A DNA stretch of 64,000 bases. Source: Paenibacillus alkaliterrae (GTDB lineage: Bacteria > Bacillota > Bacilli > Paenibacillales > Paenibacillaceae). Below, piece by piece: positions 33,286 to 39,956 of this stretch; position 1 is the first letter of the stretch, and each line of letters begins with the position of its first letter. The notes under the pieces were generated by a model. It had not been told where the DNA came from, searched no databases, and saw nothing but the letters and a program-made list of their open reading frames with translations. The stretch is from the NCBI RefSeq assembly GCF_021532375.1, contig NZ_JAKGAP010000028.1, positions 1-64,000 on the forward strand, given 5' to 3'. The translations under genes and the position numbers were made by a program.

Positions 33286-34188
33286 TCAAATTCCCCTATC
33301 TCTCAAGAGATTGAAGAGCGATGCGCCGTCCGTCGATTTCAGCAGCCTGCGAACGGAGACTGCGGCGGCAGTGAGCCATACGAGCAGCATGATGCCGGCC
33401 ATAACAGGGAGCGCCGTCAGTTCGAACGCGGAAAGGCCAAGAACGGTTTGGACGGCGATGAGAAGGATGGATATCATCCATGCGATGCTGCCGGCGTGAA
33501 TCCACGTACGGGCAATCTTCCCGTCTGTGCTTGCCCGTTCAAGCAGCCAACCGAGCAGCGGAAGTGCCTGCAGCGCATGGAAGCCCAGCCCGTGAAGGAC
33601 GATCAGATTGCCGGCGTCTCCCGTATAGCGGCTCTGCAGCGCGATCATCCACACTCCTCCGGCGAAGGCGGCCATCGTTGAAACGAACGCATAGCGGATG
33701 CCCAGCACAAGCAGCGGGCGTGCTTCGTGCTGTCGTTTGCGGAAAAAAGGGACCGCAAGCAGCACGGTGGCGACGATAATCACGAGCGATTCCAGGCCGA
33801 ACAAAGCGCCGAATATATTGTCGGCGAGCGTACCGGCTTGCGTGAACCGCGGATTGATGCCGCGGAAATGCTGAATCGTCTCTACCGCGTAGGAGTAAAG
33901 AGTGCCTTGAATAAATAACCACCGGATCATGGCCCGTTTGCGGGAACTTAGGCCGGATAGCGGCATGATTGCGGCAATGGACAGTATGAACAATCCGATT
34001 GCGGCATCGAACGAAAACGCGCTTTCCAAATTCCCTTCCGGCAGTACGGCCGCTCCATTGAATCCGATACAAAGAGCAATGATTGCGGCAAGAGCAAAAC
34101 CCATCAGACCGACCATGACAAGCAATCGTTCACCTGCAAACAGCCTCCCGCTCACTTCCTTGGCAGCATTACGGTTTGTTTCTGTCAT
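33286..34188 (-). CDS. Polytopic membrane protein of unknown function, TetR-linked
   Basis: 300 residues with eight or so hydrophobic segments: about 22-45, 58-78, 88-105, 130-150, 165-185, 192-210, 232-252 and 258-278. No catalytic motif is visible and I do not recognise the family. It could be a DUF-type integral membrane protein found with TetR regulators in Paenibacillus. It ends KSTDGASLFNLLRDRGI. Upstream on the same strand, after 116 bases, is a TetR gene; the space between them holds a 24-bp palindrome and a hairpin. This arrangement suggests that the regulator represses this gene. An efflux or stress role is a guess from the pairing only. Confidence 0.7.
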   Translation of the reverse strand: MTETNRNAAKEVSGRLFAGERLLVMVGLMGFALAAIIALCIGFNGAAVLPEGNLESAFSFDAAIGLFILSIAAIMPLSGLSSRKRAMIRWLFIQGTLYSYAVETIQHFRGINPRFTQAGTLADNIFGALFGLESLVIIVATVLLAVPFFRKRQHEARPLLVLGIRYAFVSTMAAFAGGVWMIALQSRYTGDAGNLIVLHGLGFHALQALPLLGWLLERASTDGKIARTWIHAGSIAWMISILLIAVQTVLGLSAFELTALPVMAGIMLLVWLTAAAVSVRRLLKSTDGASLFNLLRDRGI

Positions 34189-34221
34189 CCTTGATCAATC
34201 CTTTCCTGATGGAAATGAATA

Positions 34222-34245
34222 TTTATTTATCGAAATATAAATAAA
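34222..34245 (-). promoter_or_regulatory. Palindromic operator candidate before the membrane protein gene
   Basis: TTTATTTAT (34222-34230) and ATAAATAAA (34237-34245) are perfect 9-bp arms around CGAAAT. TCGAAATATAA occurs twice in direct orientation (34230-34240 and 34249-34259). The size and place suit a TetR-family dimer site. Confidence 0.5.
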
Positions 34246-34259
34246 ATTTCGAAATATAA

Positions 34260-34281
34260 GGCGGCAAGTTTTTCCGCCGCC
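34260..34281 (-). terminator. Hairpin between tetR and the membrane protein gene
   Basis: GGCGGC (34260-34265) pairs with GCCGCC (34276-34281). On the minus strand it follows the TetR stop and precedes a T-rich stretch. Confidence 0.5.
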
Positions 34282-34304
34282 TAAATAACCGCTTGCTGAA
34301 CCGC

Positions 34305-34811
34305 TTATTTGAAACAAAGCAATTGAGGCAAATTCAATACTTCCGATAGCGTAATAAGCAAGCCGGTTCCGATGAACTGGCTTGCCGCCGCGTCCGCATT
34401 CGGAATATGGGCCTCGTGGAACTTGGCGGTTATCACCTTGTGAATGAGAATGAATTTGTCCCGGACATGCCCCCGAATGACGGGCTCGGCGATGGTGTAC
34501 GCCTGCATGACAAGCAATATTTCGTCACGATGCACGTTCATGATCGATACGAACGCCATTCCCATCGTTTCCTCCAACCGGTCGGCCGGCGCTTCGATCC
34601 CCGCGAACGTTTCATAAATGCGGGTCACTGCCCGGTTAACGACCGCTTTGAACAACTCTTCCTTGCTGGCGAAGAAATGAAACACATAAGGCTGCGTTAC
34701 GCCTGCCGCCTTCGCTACCAGAGCCGTCGTCGCTTTATAATATCCCTGTTCCGCGAATACCCCCACGGCTTTATCGATGATCTGTTCTTTCCGATCTTCG
34801 CGGATGACCAT
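34305..34811 (-). CDS. TetR-family transcriptional regulator
   Basis: 168 residues. The N-terminal DNA-binding domain (about 5-52) has the standard TetR form: IIDKAVGVFAEQGYYKATT, then VAKAAGVTQPYVFHFFASKE. The C-terminal ligand/dimer domain is somewhat short (family usual 185-200), ending LSEVLNLPQLLCFK. ATG 34811 follows AAAGGAGGTAGAGAGA on the minus strand. It precedes the unknown membrane protein gene, separated by a hairpin and a palindrome that could be its operator. Ligand unknown. Its 5' side abuts the debris of a PadR-type regulator on the opposite strand. Confidence 0.9.
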   Translation of the reverse strand: MVIREDRKEQIIDKAVGVFAEQGYYKATTALVAKAAGVTQPYVFHFFASKEELFKAVVNRAVTRIYETFAGIEAPADRLEETMGMAFVSIMNVHRDEILLVMQAYTIAEPVIRGHVRDKFILIHKVITAKFHEAHIPNADAAASQFIGTGLLITLSEVLNLPQLLCFK

Positions 34812-35122
34812 TCTCTCTACCTCCTTTTATTTAGTACGAGCTATAGTCATGTTACATAATATCAAGGAGAGAGAGTAAAGAAAGTCTATCAAATTACGAA
34901 GGAAGGAAAGAAGAGTTTTTGAATTGGGCTTCTCAAGCAATCGATTTAGAAAAACCAAGAGATCCGGCTCTTGTGAAAATGTATTTAAACCCCTTACTCA
35001 TCAGGTGGTGATGAATGGCCGTGGTTTGTGCTTCTAAATTATAATCGAACACATGTTTGTATTTAGGGATTTGTTGTAGTATATTAGGTAGGCAACGCAT
35101 CTATTGAATCGACCAACGGGAT

Positions 35123-35546
35123 ATGAATGAGCAATACAAGAACGATAAACAAAAGCTGAAAGATCAAAAGTACCCGCTGCCTAGCGCTTACAAGAAAGAG
35201 TTTGCGTGGCTTAAAGAAGTAGACAGTCTGGCACTATCGAATGCACAGCTGAACCTTCATGCGGCTTATCAGAACTTCTTTCGAAATAGATCGGTTGGAT
35301 TTCCGAAATTCAAGAGCAAGCAAATAGACAAAAAGTCCTACACGACAAATAATCAAGGCGGAACAATCCGACTGATCGACCAACAAACGATTCGGCTGCC
35401 TAAATTGAAGAATGTATCCATCAATCTTCACCGCCGCATCCCAGACCACTACATGGCATTGTTCATGTAGAGCAGAGCTGGACAGAGATGTAAATGCCGC
35501 AATAAACATCAAGAATGAAGGCTGCCGTATGCTCGGAATCGCCTAA
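35123..35546 (+). pseudogene. TnpB remnant (RNA-guided nuclease family), internally deleted
   Basis: The N-terminal part (35123-35470) reads MNEQYKNDKQKLKDQ, FAWLKEVDSLALSNAQLNLH, then GFPKFKSKQIDKKSYTT, matching the helix-rich N-terminal half of TnpB (OrfB). The C-terminal part (35472-35546, another frame) reads LDRDVNAAINIKNEG, the RuvC-III motif with its aspartate. The first 40 or so residues and everything in between, including RuvC-I, RuvC-II and the zinc finger, are gone, so no nuclease can be made. Confidence 0.8.
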
Positions 35547-35616
35547 TCCAGCAGGAACAAGAACCGTAGGGCGAACGGGATCGCTTGGTAAACATATCGA
35601 CAGGGGTCGATACATC

Positions 35617-35665
35617 CCAAGAAGCCCCCCATCTCTAAGTGTAGCGTAGGTGGGTGGTACGTCAC
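35617..35665 (+). ncRNA. omegaRNA-like scaffold at the right end of the TnpB element
   Basis: The segment from CCAAGAAGCCCCCCATCTC to GGTGGGTGGTACGTCAC folds by pairing its CCCAT..CT side with AGGTGGG and has the form of the 3' scaffold of TnpB guide RNAs. In such systems the bases just beyond the right end, here starting TTATGTGGAACAGG, act as the guide. Without an intact TnpB it is a relic unless one acts in trans. Confidence 0.5.
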
Positions 35666-35912
35666 TTATGTGGAACAGGACCGGAAGATTGAATTGGTCG
35701 AACAGTATTTGTATGAAATTAAATCCGTGATCGCAACCATGACGATGATGAAACAAATGTCACAAGAACAGATTGCGAAGCTTAAAGAACCTCTGAATAC
35801 CGGAAAAATCGAAAGCAGAATGTCTACATTACAATTTGGATTGGATTATTATACTTTTTTGAACGAGTGGTATGAGAAATATTTAACGCAGTTAAAAAAT
35901 GAATAGGACAGG

Positions 35913-36609
35913 ATGATGCTCATGACTGAAAGAGCGAACGATAAAAAAACGCTAAGGAATATAATTATTTTTTCTCTTGGAAGGATTTCGGTATTAAGCC
36001 AAACCTGAAAGGGAATACCCTTCCTTATTTTGTGAGCATTCTTTTCTTCCCCATCTTGGCTGCGATCCTTATTTTAATCGGACATCATATGAAGTGGTTG
36101 GATGCAGCGAATCTATCATCGTCATTTGTAGCTGCATTTGGGATGGCTCTCATACCTGCTTTTATAAAAAATATTTTCGAAGAATTTGCTTGGAGAGGTT
36201 ACCTGGCCCCGAAGCTGTACTCGATCGGATACAACAGACTTTTCATTCATATTTGCGTCGGACTGATTTGGGGTGCATGGCATGTCCCCTACACATTTTC
36301 ATCATGCACACTACCGAAAGTTTGATAACCTTTATTCCGCGTATGTTGCTCGGAGTTGTTGTTTTATCCATCGTGTTTGGAGAAATATGGGTGATGACGA
36401 AAAGCGTATGGCCCGCTTTGATCATGCACACGGTCGGGAATTCCTTTCTCGATACTCTATTTTTAAAAAACTACCTGGCCGTACCTGAAGCAAATGAATA
36501 TTTGGTCATGCCTACATCGGGAGTAATTCCTATAGCGGTTACCTTATTAGTGGGATTCTGGCTGTATAGAAGGAATACAAAGGTTATAAAAAGCAAAGCT
36601 CAGGCATGA
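35913..36609 (+). pseudogene. CPBP-family intramembrane metalloprotease, broken
   Basis: The start is probably ATG 35913 or 35922 (AGGACAGGA upstream). Frame one gives TERANDKKTLRNIIIFSL, then the reading must shift to DFGIKPNLKGNTLPYFVSIL and continue through FEEFAWRGYLAPKLY (the glutamate pair and arginine of CPBP motif 1) and LIWGAWHVPY (motif 2 histidine). Near 36290 a second shift is needed to reach FIMHTTESLITFIPRMLLG, VWPALIMHTVGNSF (motif 3/4 histidine) and the end at 36609. All active-site elements are recognisable, so decay is recent. Members process or protect against bacteriocins and peptides. It lies next to the PadR remnant. Confidence 0.8.
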
Positions 36610-36627
36610 ACAATGCCTGAGCTTTCT
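36595..36627 (+). terminator. Terminator overlapping the CPBP stop codon
   Basis: AAAGCTCAGGCAT (36595-36607) and ATGCCTGAGCTTT (36613-36625) form a perfect 13-bp stem with loop GAACA. Confidence 0.85.
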
Positions 36628-36631
36628 TAAT

Positions 36632-36980
36632 ATGAGTTGCAGTCGGCGGGAAGGCCTCGACGATTCAATCACCTTACTCGGCGGGAGCTATTCTTATACT
36701 ATTGGACAAATACAACGCCTTGAGCGGCCAGCTGCTGATGAAGCCGCGGAATGGAGATGCTTGCAACATAGGCATTTTATATTTATACTGCTGCCGCTCA
36801 TTTTTTTCAGCTTGTACGCCAATGTCCGTTCGCAGCGCAAAGGCTGTGGAGAGTCAACTAGCCCGATAGGTTGGACGATCACGCTGGAAACTGGTATACT
36901 TGCCGGGGCAGCTCCCGTTAAAGCGATTTCAAATATATAGGGAGCCAGACCGATTCAGCTTAGCAGGAGTGTTGCAAACG
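36632..36980. other. Stretch without a recognisable gene
   Basis: A 102-codon plus-strand frame is open across 36632-36940, but it has no clear ribosome binding site, odd composition and no family resemblance. I take it as chance or debris. Nothing else is visible before the small membrane protein gene. Confidence 0.4.
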
Positions 36981-37169
36981 ATGAGAAAATATAATTTTAT
37001 TCGTCCCTTGATGTTGATTGTGTCGGCGCTGCTTGTGAAGAGCTTGGTTACCAATCTTTGCATGGTGATGGGAATGGAGCCGGCTCCGGCAGAAAATATC
37101 GGTTTTATTGCCATGATTATCACCGCAATTATTATCTATTCCAGAATTATCCGGAATCGCCGCAAATAA
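36981..37169 (+). CDS. Small two-span membrane protein
   Basis: 62 residues starting MRKYNFIRPLMLIVSALLV, with a hydrophobic segment at about 8-28, a short polar turn (GMEPAPAENIG), a second hydrophobic segment at about 40-56 and a basic tail (RIIRNRRK). ATG 36981 has GCAGGAGT ten bases upstream. It is followed by a strong terminator at 37225. Similar small proteins occur across Paenibacillus and Bacillus but carry no known function. The longer frame from 36900 adds a leader without a site, so I do not use it. Confidence 0.65.
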   Translation: MRKYNFIRPLMLIVSALLVKSLVTNLCMVMGMEPAPAENIGFIAMIITAIIIYSRIIRNRRK

Positions 37170-37224
37170 CGTTATCCCTGTGACCCAACTGGTGACGGAG
37201 ATATGCTTAGTCTCGTAGGAAGAG

Positions 37225-37256
37225 CCTTTTCCAGCTTTGCTGGAGGAGGTTTTTTT
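37225..37256 (+). terminator. Rho-independent terminator
   Basis: CCTTTTCCAGC (37225-37235) pairs along its whole length with GCTGGAGGAGG (37239-37249), counting G-U pairs, followed by TTTTTTT. Confidence 0.88.
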
Positions 37257-37347
37257 CTGTATATTTTTAGGTATGAAATATGAAGCGGGAAGGTGAAGGT
37301 GCTGGCTGATAACGATCGAAATATGTAATATAGCAGTAAGGGAAGCC

Positions 37348-37363
37348 GCCTCTATAATGAGGC
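37348..37363 (+). repeat. Leader hairpin shared with 12844-12859
   Basis: GCCTC (37348-37352) and GAGGC (37359-37363) around TATAAT, followed by ATTCTTAATTTC, begin 52 bases before ATG 37400. The other copy has the same element at the same distance from its ATG. It may be a regulatory leader or the end of a duplicated segment. Confidence 0.55.
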
Positions 37364-37399
37364 ATTCTTAATTTCTAATGTCAAAGGGAGTTGGAGTGA

Positions 37400-38536
37400 A
37401 TGACCTATATTTGCAAAATTGAACTGAATGATATTGCTCCGAAGATATGGCGGCAATTTCAATTTCATCCGGAGATTACATTTCATCAGCTCCATAAAAT
37501 CATACAAATTGTGATGGGCTGGGAGGATTACCATTTGTATGAGTTTGAAATCGGCGGACGAGTCATCGGATTGCCTGACCCGACATATGCGGATATGGAG
37601 ACTCGTGAAGTACTGAATGCACGGAGAGAAATAGTCATCAAGCATTTGCAAAAGGAGAATACTGAATTTTCCTATACGTATGACTTTGGAGATAATTGGC
37701 GGCATACGATCAAGCTGGAGCAAATGGATACAACCGCTTTTGTGGAGACATCTCCAATGTGTCTCGGAGGGGAGCGCAGCTGTCCGCAGGAGGATGTTGG
37801 CGGTATATGGGGTCATCAGCATATGATGGAAGCGCTGTTTACTCCGAATCATCCCGAATATGACGAATTTAAAGAATGGCTGAAAGAAGGATATGATCCT
37901 GAGACTTTTCGCCGAGATGAAGTGAATGACAAGCTTCGCCAGCGGAGAAACAAGCTGATCCCAAAATCACTATTACCGCAGGCTGAGGATAAAAAACCGG
38001 TAAAGCTGACCAAGACGGCCTTGAACAAACATTTGAAGAGAATGAGCCAGGAACAGCTGATCGAGCTGGTAAAGGAGTGCTATGGATCAAGTAAAGACAT
38101 GGAGCGAATGCTAGCCGTCAAAATTTTGGGTGAAGAGGCGTTAGAACCGATGTTTCATGAATATCGGAAAAAAGTAGAGCATGAATTTTTCCCTCAGCGT
38201 GGCCATGGGAAGCTGAGGCTGCAGGAGGCGAAAAAGGCAATTTCTGAATTTGAAAAGCTGACGGGCAACGAGAAATACACCCTTGAGCTAAAGCTGTTTT
38301 ATGTCGAGATGGGCGTTTCGTTTACGCTTACCTATGGCGATATCGATGATCGATTTTACGATAGTATGGAAGCCGTGTATGCAGATGTGATTCGGACAGT
38401 AAATTTTGATGATACAGCTGAGCTGTTTGAAGAATACGAGGAACGTATCAGCGCCATAGTATCGGATACGAAAGGAATCGGTTGGGGCTTTCACGATTCA
38501 TTGTCCCATATGCATGAACGACTGAGATGGATGTAA
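37400..38536 (+). CDS. Plasmid pRiA4b ORF-3-like protein with extra C-terminal domain
   Basis: 378 residues. The N-terminal 165 or so residues are a PF07929 (plasmid pRiA4b ORF-3-like) domain: YICKIELNDIAPKIWRQF, IIQIVMGWEDYHLYEFEIGG, then FSYTYDFGDNWRHTIKLEQM and CLGGERSCPQEDVGG, all hallmark segments. A charged linker (QRRNKLIPKSLLPQAEDKK) leads to a helical C-terminal region without an assigned family. The domain is widespread on mobile DNA and its activity is unknown. ATG 37400 lies after AAAGGGAGTTGGAGTGA. A truncated paralogue with the same leader lies 24 kb upstream at 12896. Downstream, after 44 bases, is the SEC-C remnant. The intact state of this copy argues that it is the functional one. 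Confidence 0.85.
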   Translation: MTYICKIELNDIAPKIWRQFQFHPEITFHQLHKIIQIVMGWEDYHLYEFEIGGRVIGLPDPTYADMETREVLNARREIVIKHLQKENTEFSYTYDFGDNWRHTIKLEQMDTTAFVETSPMCLGGERSCPQEDVGGIWGHQHMMEALFTPNHPEYDEFKEWLKEGYDPETFRRDEVNDKLRQRRNKLIPKSLLPQAEDKKPVKLTKTALNKHLKRMSQEQLIELVKECYGSSKDMERMLAVKILGEEALEPMFHEYRKKVEHEFFPQRGHGKLRLQEAKKAISEFEKLTGNEKYTLELKLFYVEMGVSFTLTYGDIDDRFYDSMEAVYADVIRTVNFDDTAELFEEYEERISAIVSDTKGIGWGFHDSLSHMHERLRWM

Positions 38537-38580
38537 TGCTTAAGATGGAGAGCAAGGCAGATATACAGGGAGGAATGTAA

Positions 38581-38781
38581 ATGAGTAAACTTACGTTAAA
38601 CACGGAGATACAAAATGAATGGGAAAAACTCATGCAAGATGGATATCACTATTCGTTAACTGGAAACTCGGTAGAAGCAGCTCGATTATGGAGAGAGCTA
38701 TGGAACAGAATGCATGTTGTTCTGAAAGCAGACGACAACATAAGCAGCGGTCTGAAGCATAAGAAATGCTGCGGGAAGTAA
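38581..38781 (+). pseudogene. SEC-C motif protein, apparently internally deleted
   Basis: 66 codons. The start (WEKLMQDGYHYSLTGNSVEA, then ARLWRELWNRMH) resembles the helical N-terminus of SEC-C-tailed hypothetical proteins, and the end (SGLKHKKCCGK) is the second half of a SEC-C zinc motif, normally CxC-GSG-KKYKKCCG. The middle of some 100 residues and the first two zinc-binding cysteines are missing. The join lies near VLKADDNI. A short protein could still be made. It has a normal GGAGGAATGTAA site. Confidence 0.55.
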
Positions 38782-38787
38782 CATGCG

Positions 38788-39297
38788 ATGATGACGATTC
38801 AATGCACAAAAAAGCTGGCAACAGAGCTCGATGTCCCCTTATCTAATGAGAAGCCGGAGAATTTTAACCCGCTTTACTGCTGGCATGCTCATTTATTTTC
38901 ATTTAACCGCCGAAAGTGTATATTGGTTATGAATAACGAAACCAGATACAATTTTGTGATGTTTGGTTTGCTGAAGGCTGATTTTAAACGATTCAGTGAC
39001 TTGATCGTAAAGCAACTCTCCGACAATTTGCTTGCGGATGGAATAGAACAAGCATTGGTAGATAACTATTTACAAAATCGTGGGGATGTCAGTTATACCC
39101 CGACAAGCGATAGAAGCATAATCGGTCAAATCAACGATATGATTATGGTCGCACAATATGTGATGAATGGCAATATTATTGACACGGGTGATCCTGAAAT
39201 TGATCAAGTCAATCGTATGCTGAATCGGTTTGTCATGCTTAAGCTGCCAAAGTTATATTCCGGTGAAACTATGCACGATGCGTTGCAAAATTTTTAA
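38788..39297 (+). CDS. DUF6933-family protein
   Basis: 169 residues, soluble, beginning MTIQCTKKLATELDVPL, then NPLYCWHAHLFSFNRRKCIL and VMNNETRYNFVMFGLLKADF, the conserved opening of the DUF6933 family (a nucleic-acid-mobile-region hypothetical with a CWHA motif). The second half is helical (SDNLLADGIEQALVDNYLQN). No function is known. ATG 38788 or 38791 follows GCGGGAAG. It starts 6 bases after the SEC-C remnant, and such SEC-C/DUF6933/pRiA4b genes often travel together, so 37400-39297 may be one small accessory operon. Confidence 0.75.
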   Translation: MMTIQCTKKLATELDVPLSNEKPENFNPLYCWHAHLFSFNRRKCILVMNNETRYNFVMFGLLKADFKRFSDLIVKQLSDNLLADGIEQALVDNYLQNRGDVSYTPTSDRSIIGQINDMIMVAQYVMNGNIIDTGDPEIDQVNRMLNRFVMLKLPKLYSGETMHDALQNF

Positions 39298-39347
39298 ATA
39301 CCGATGTAAGCTATGCGGCCTCTTCTGTCTTAGGTTTTCACTTTGTG

Positions 39348-39356
39348 TGGTATAAT
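39348..39356 (+). promoter_or_regulatory. Extended -10 promoter of the toxin-antitoxin remnant
   Basis: TGGTATAAT (TATAAT at 39351-39356, with TG one base before it) is an extended -10 element. No good -35 box is seen. Confidence 0.45.
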
Positions 39357-39376
39357 GGGGTTAAAGTTCTGGTGAA

Positions 39377-39613
39377 ATCCCAGAGCAAGATGCGCTCGAA
39401 GTGTACGATTTTATCGGTTATTTGAATATGAAACGGGAGAGAGACGATCAGCAACATCTGGATGTCTCATTGCTTGCGGAGGACGCAAATCTCATTCGAC
39501 AAGTCCAGCAAAGCCGCGAAGATCGTGAGCATGGACGTATATACGGTAAAGAAGCGGGACTTGACTATTTACGCACCAAGGTCCAGGAATTTGAGCATGG
39601 ACAAAACGTATAG
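39377..39613 (+). pseudogene. Antitoxin gene of a RelE/ParE-type pair, start missing
   Basis: The frame reads IPEQDALEVYDFIGYLNMKR from a stop codon with no ATG, then LLAEDANLIRQVQQSREDRE and ends EFEHGQNV. DUF2281/RelB-like antitoxins normally begin with about 15 more residues. Only a GTG at 39401 could initiate. It overlaps the toxin frame by 17 bases, the usual coupling in such pairs. Confidence 0.6.
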
Positions 39614-39771
39614 TGTTTATTGGACGCAAACGGCTTTGGACGAACTGGGCAAGGCTGGGGCTTTATCAAGTTATTCTTGTGTTTGAAGTCGACGAAGACG
39701 AAGCAATCGTTTGGATAAATGGCATTAAACACAAGCGAGAAAATGTATATTGGAATAGAAAGAAGACTTAG
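39597..39771 (+). pseudogene. RelE/ParE-type toxin, internally deleted and out of frame
   Basis: It starts MDKTYSVYWTQTALDELGK, the usual N-terminus of a ParE/RelE toxin. After AG the sequence jumps, one frame over, to LYQVILVFEVDEDEAIVWI and NGIKHKRENVYWNRKKT, the C-terminal strands. About 40 residues of the middle, including the typical basic catalytic patch, are lost. The stop TAG is at 39769-39771. The remaining space to 39917 has no gene. Confidence 0.75.
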
Positions 39772-39916
39772 TCAGGTATGGAGATCATACTGACGCGATA
39801 GCGTTAAGGCGGGTAGTTCAAAGATGTCGATGTAAGGAGGCTTGACGAAAAATCAGCATGTTATAGCCACAATTCAATTTGAACTCTTTGACCGCAAGGA
39901 AGCATGCCAGGGAAGG

Positions 39917-39922
39917 TATAAT
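39917..39922 (+). promoter_or_regulatory. -10 box before the AraC-type membrane regulator
   Basis: TATAAT at 39917-39922, preceded by GG and followed by a suitable start region; ATG 39957 follows AAGGAGG. No -35 match at 16-18 bp. Confidence 0.35.
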
Positions 39923-39956
39923 GAGTACATTATAGTGGGTAAGGAGGGCAGTCCTC

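Larger units (their letters stand above)
34998..35665 (+). mobile_element. IS200/IS605-type element with tnpB only (decayed)
   Basis: The left flank ends CCCTTAC (TTAC at 34994-34997, a target used by this group). The right end carries the AAGAAGCCCCCC-TCTAAGTG-TAGCGTAGGTGGG signature of TnpB elements and finishes at GTCAC 35665, next to PadR coding sequence. No tnpA is present. Boundaries are inferred from the PadR junctions and are good to within some tens of bases on the left. Confidence 0.65.
34878..35906 (+). pseudogene. PadR-family regulator interrupted by an IS200/IS605 remnant
   Basis: The 5' piece (34878-34994) reads KKVYQITKEGKK, then after a one-base frameshift near 34917 LNWASQAIDLEKPRDPALV and KMYLNPL, the typical end of the PadR winged helix and start of its C-terminal domain. 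The 3' piece (about 35666-35906) reads VEQDRKIELVEQYLYEIKS and ends LDYYTFLNEWYEKYLTQLK, a PadR C-terminal effector helix bundle. Between them lies about 670 bp with a TnpB remnant and a typical IS right end. The start of the DNA-binding domain is missing upstream. Confidence 0.65.

Noticed and set aside
36632..36940. 102-codon open frame as a gene
   Set aside because: No ribosome binding site, no family resemblance and a composition unlike neighbouring proteins.
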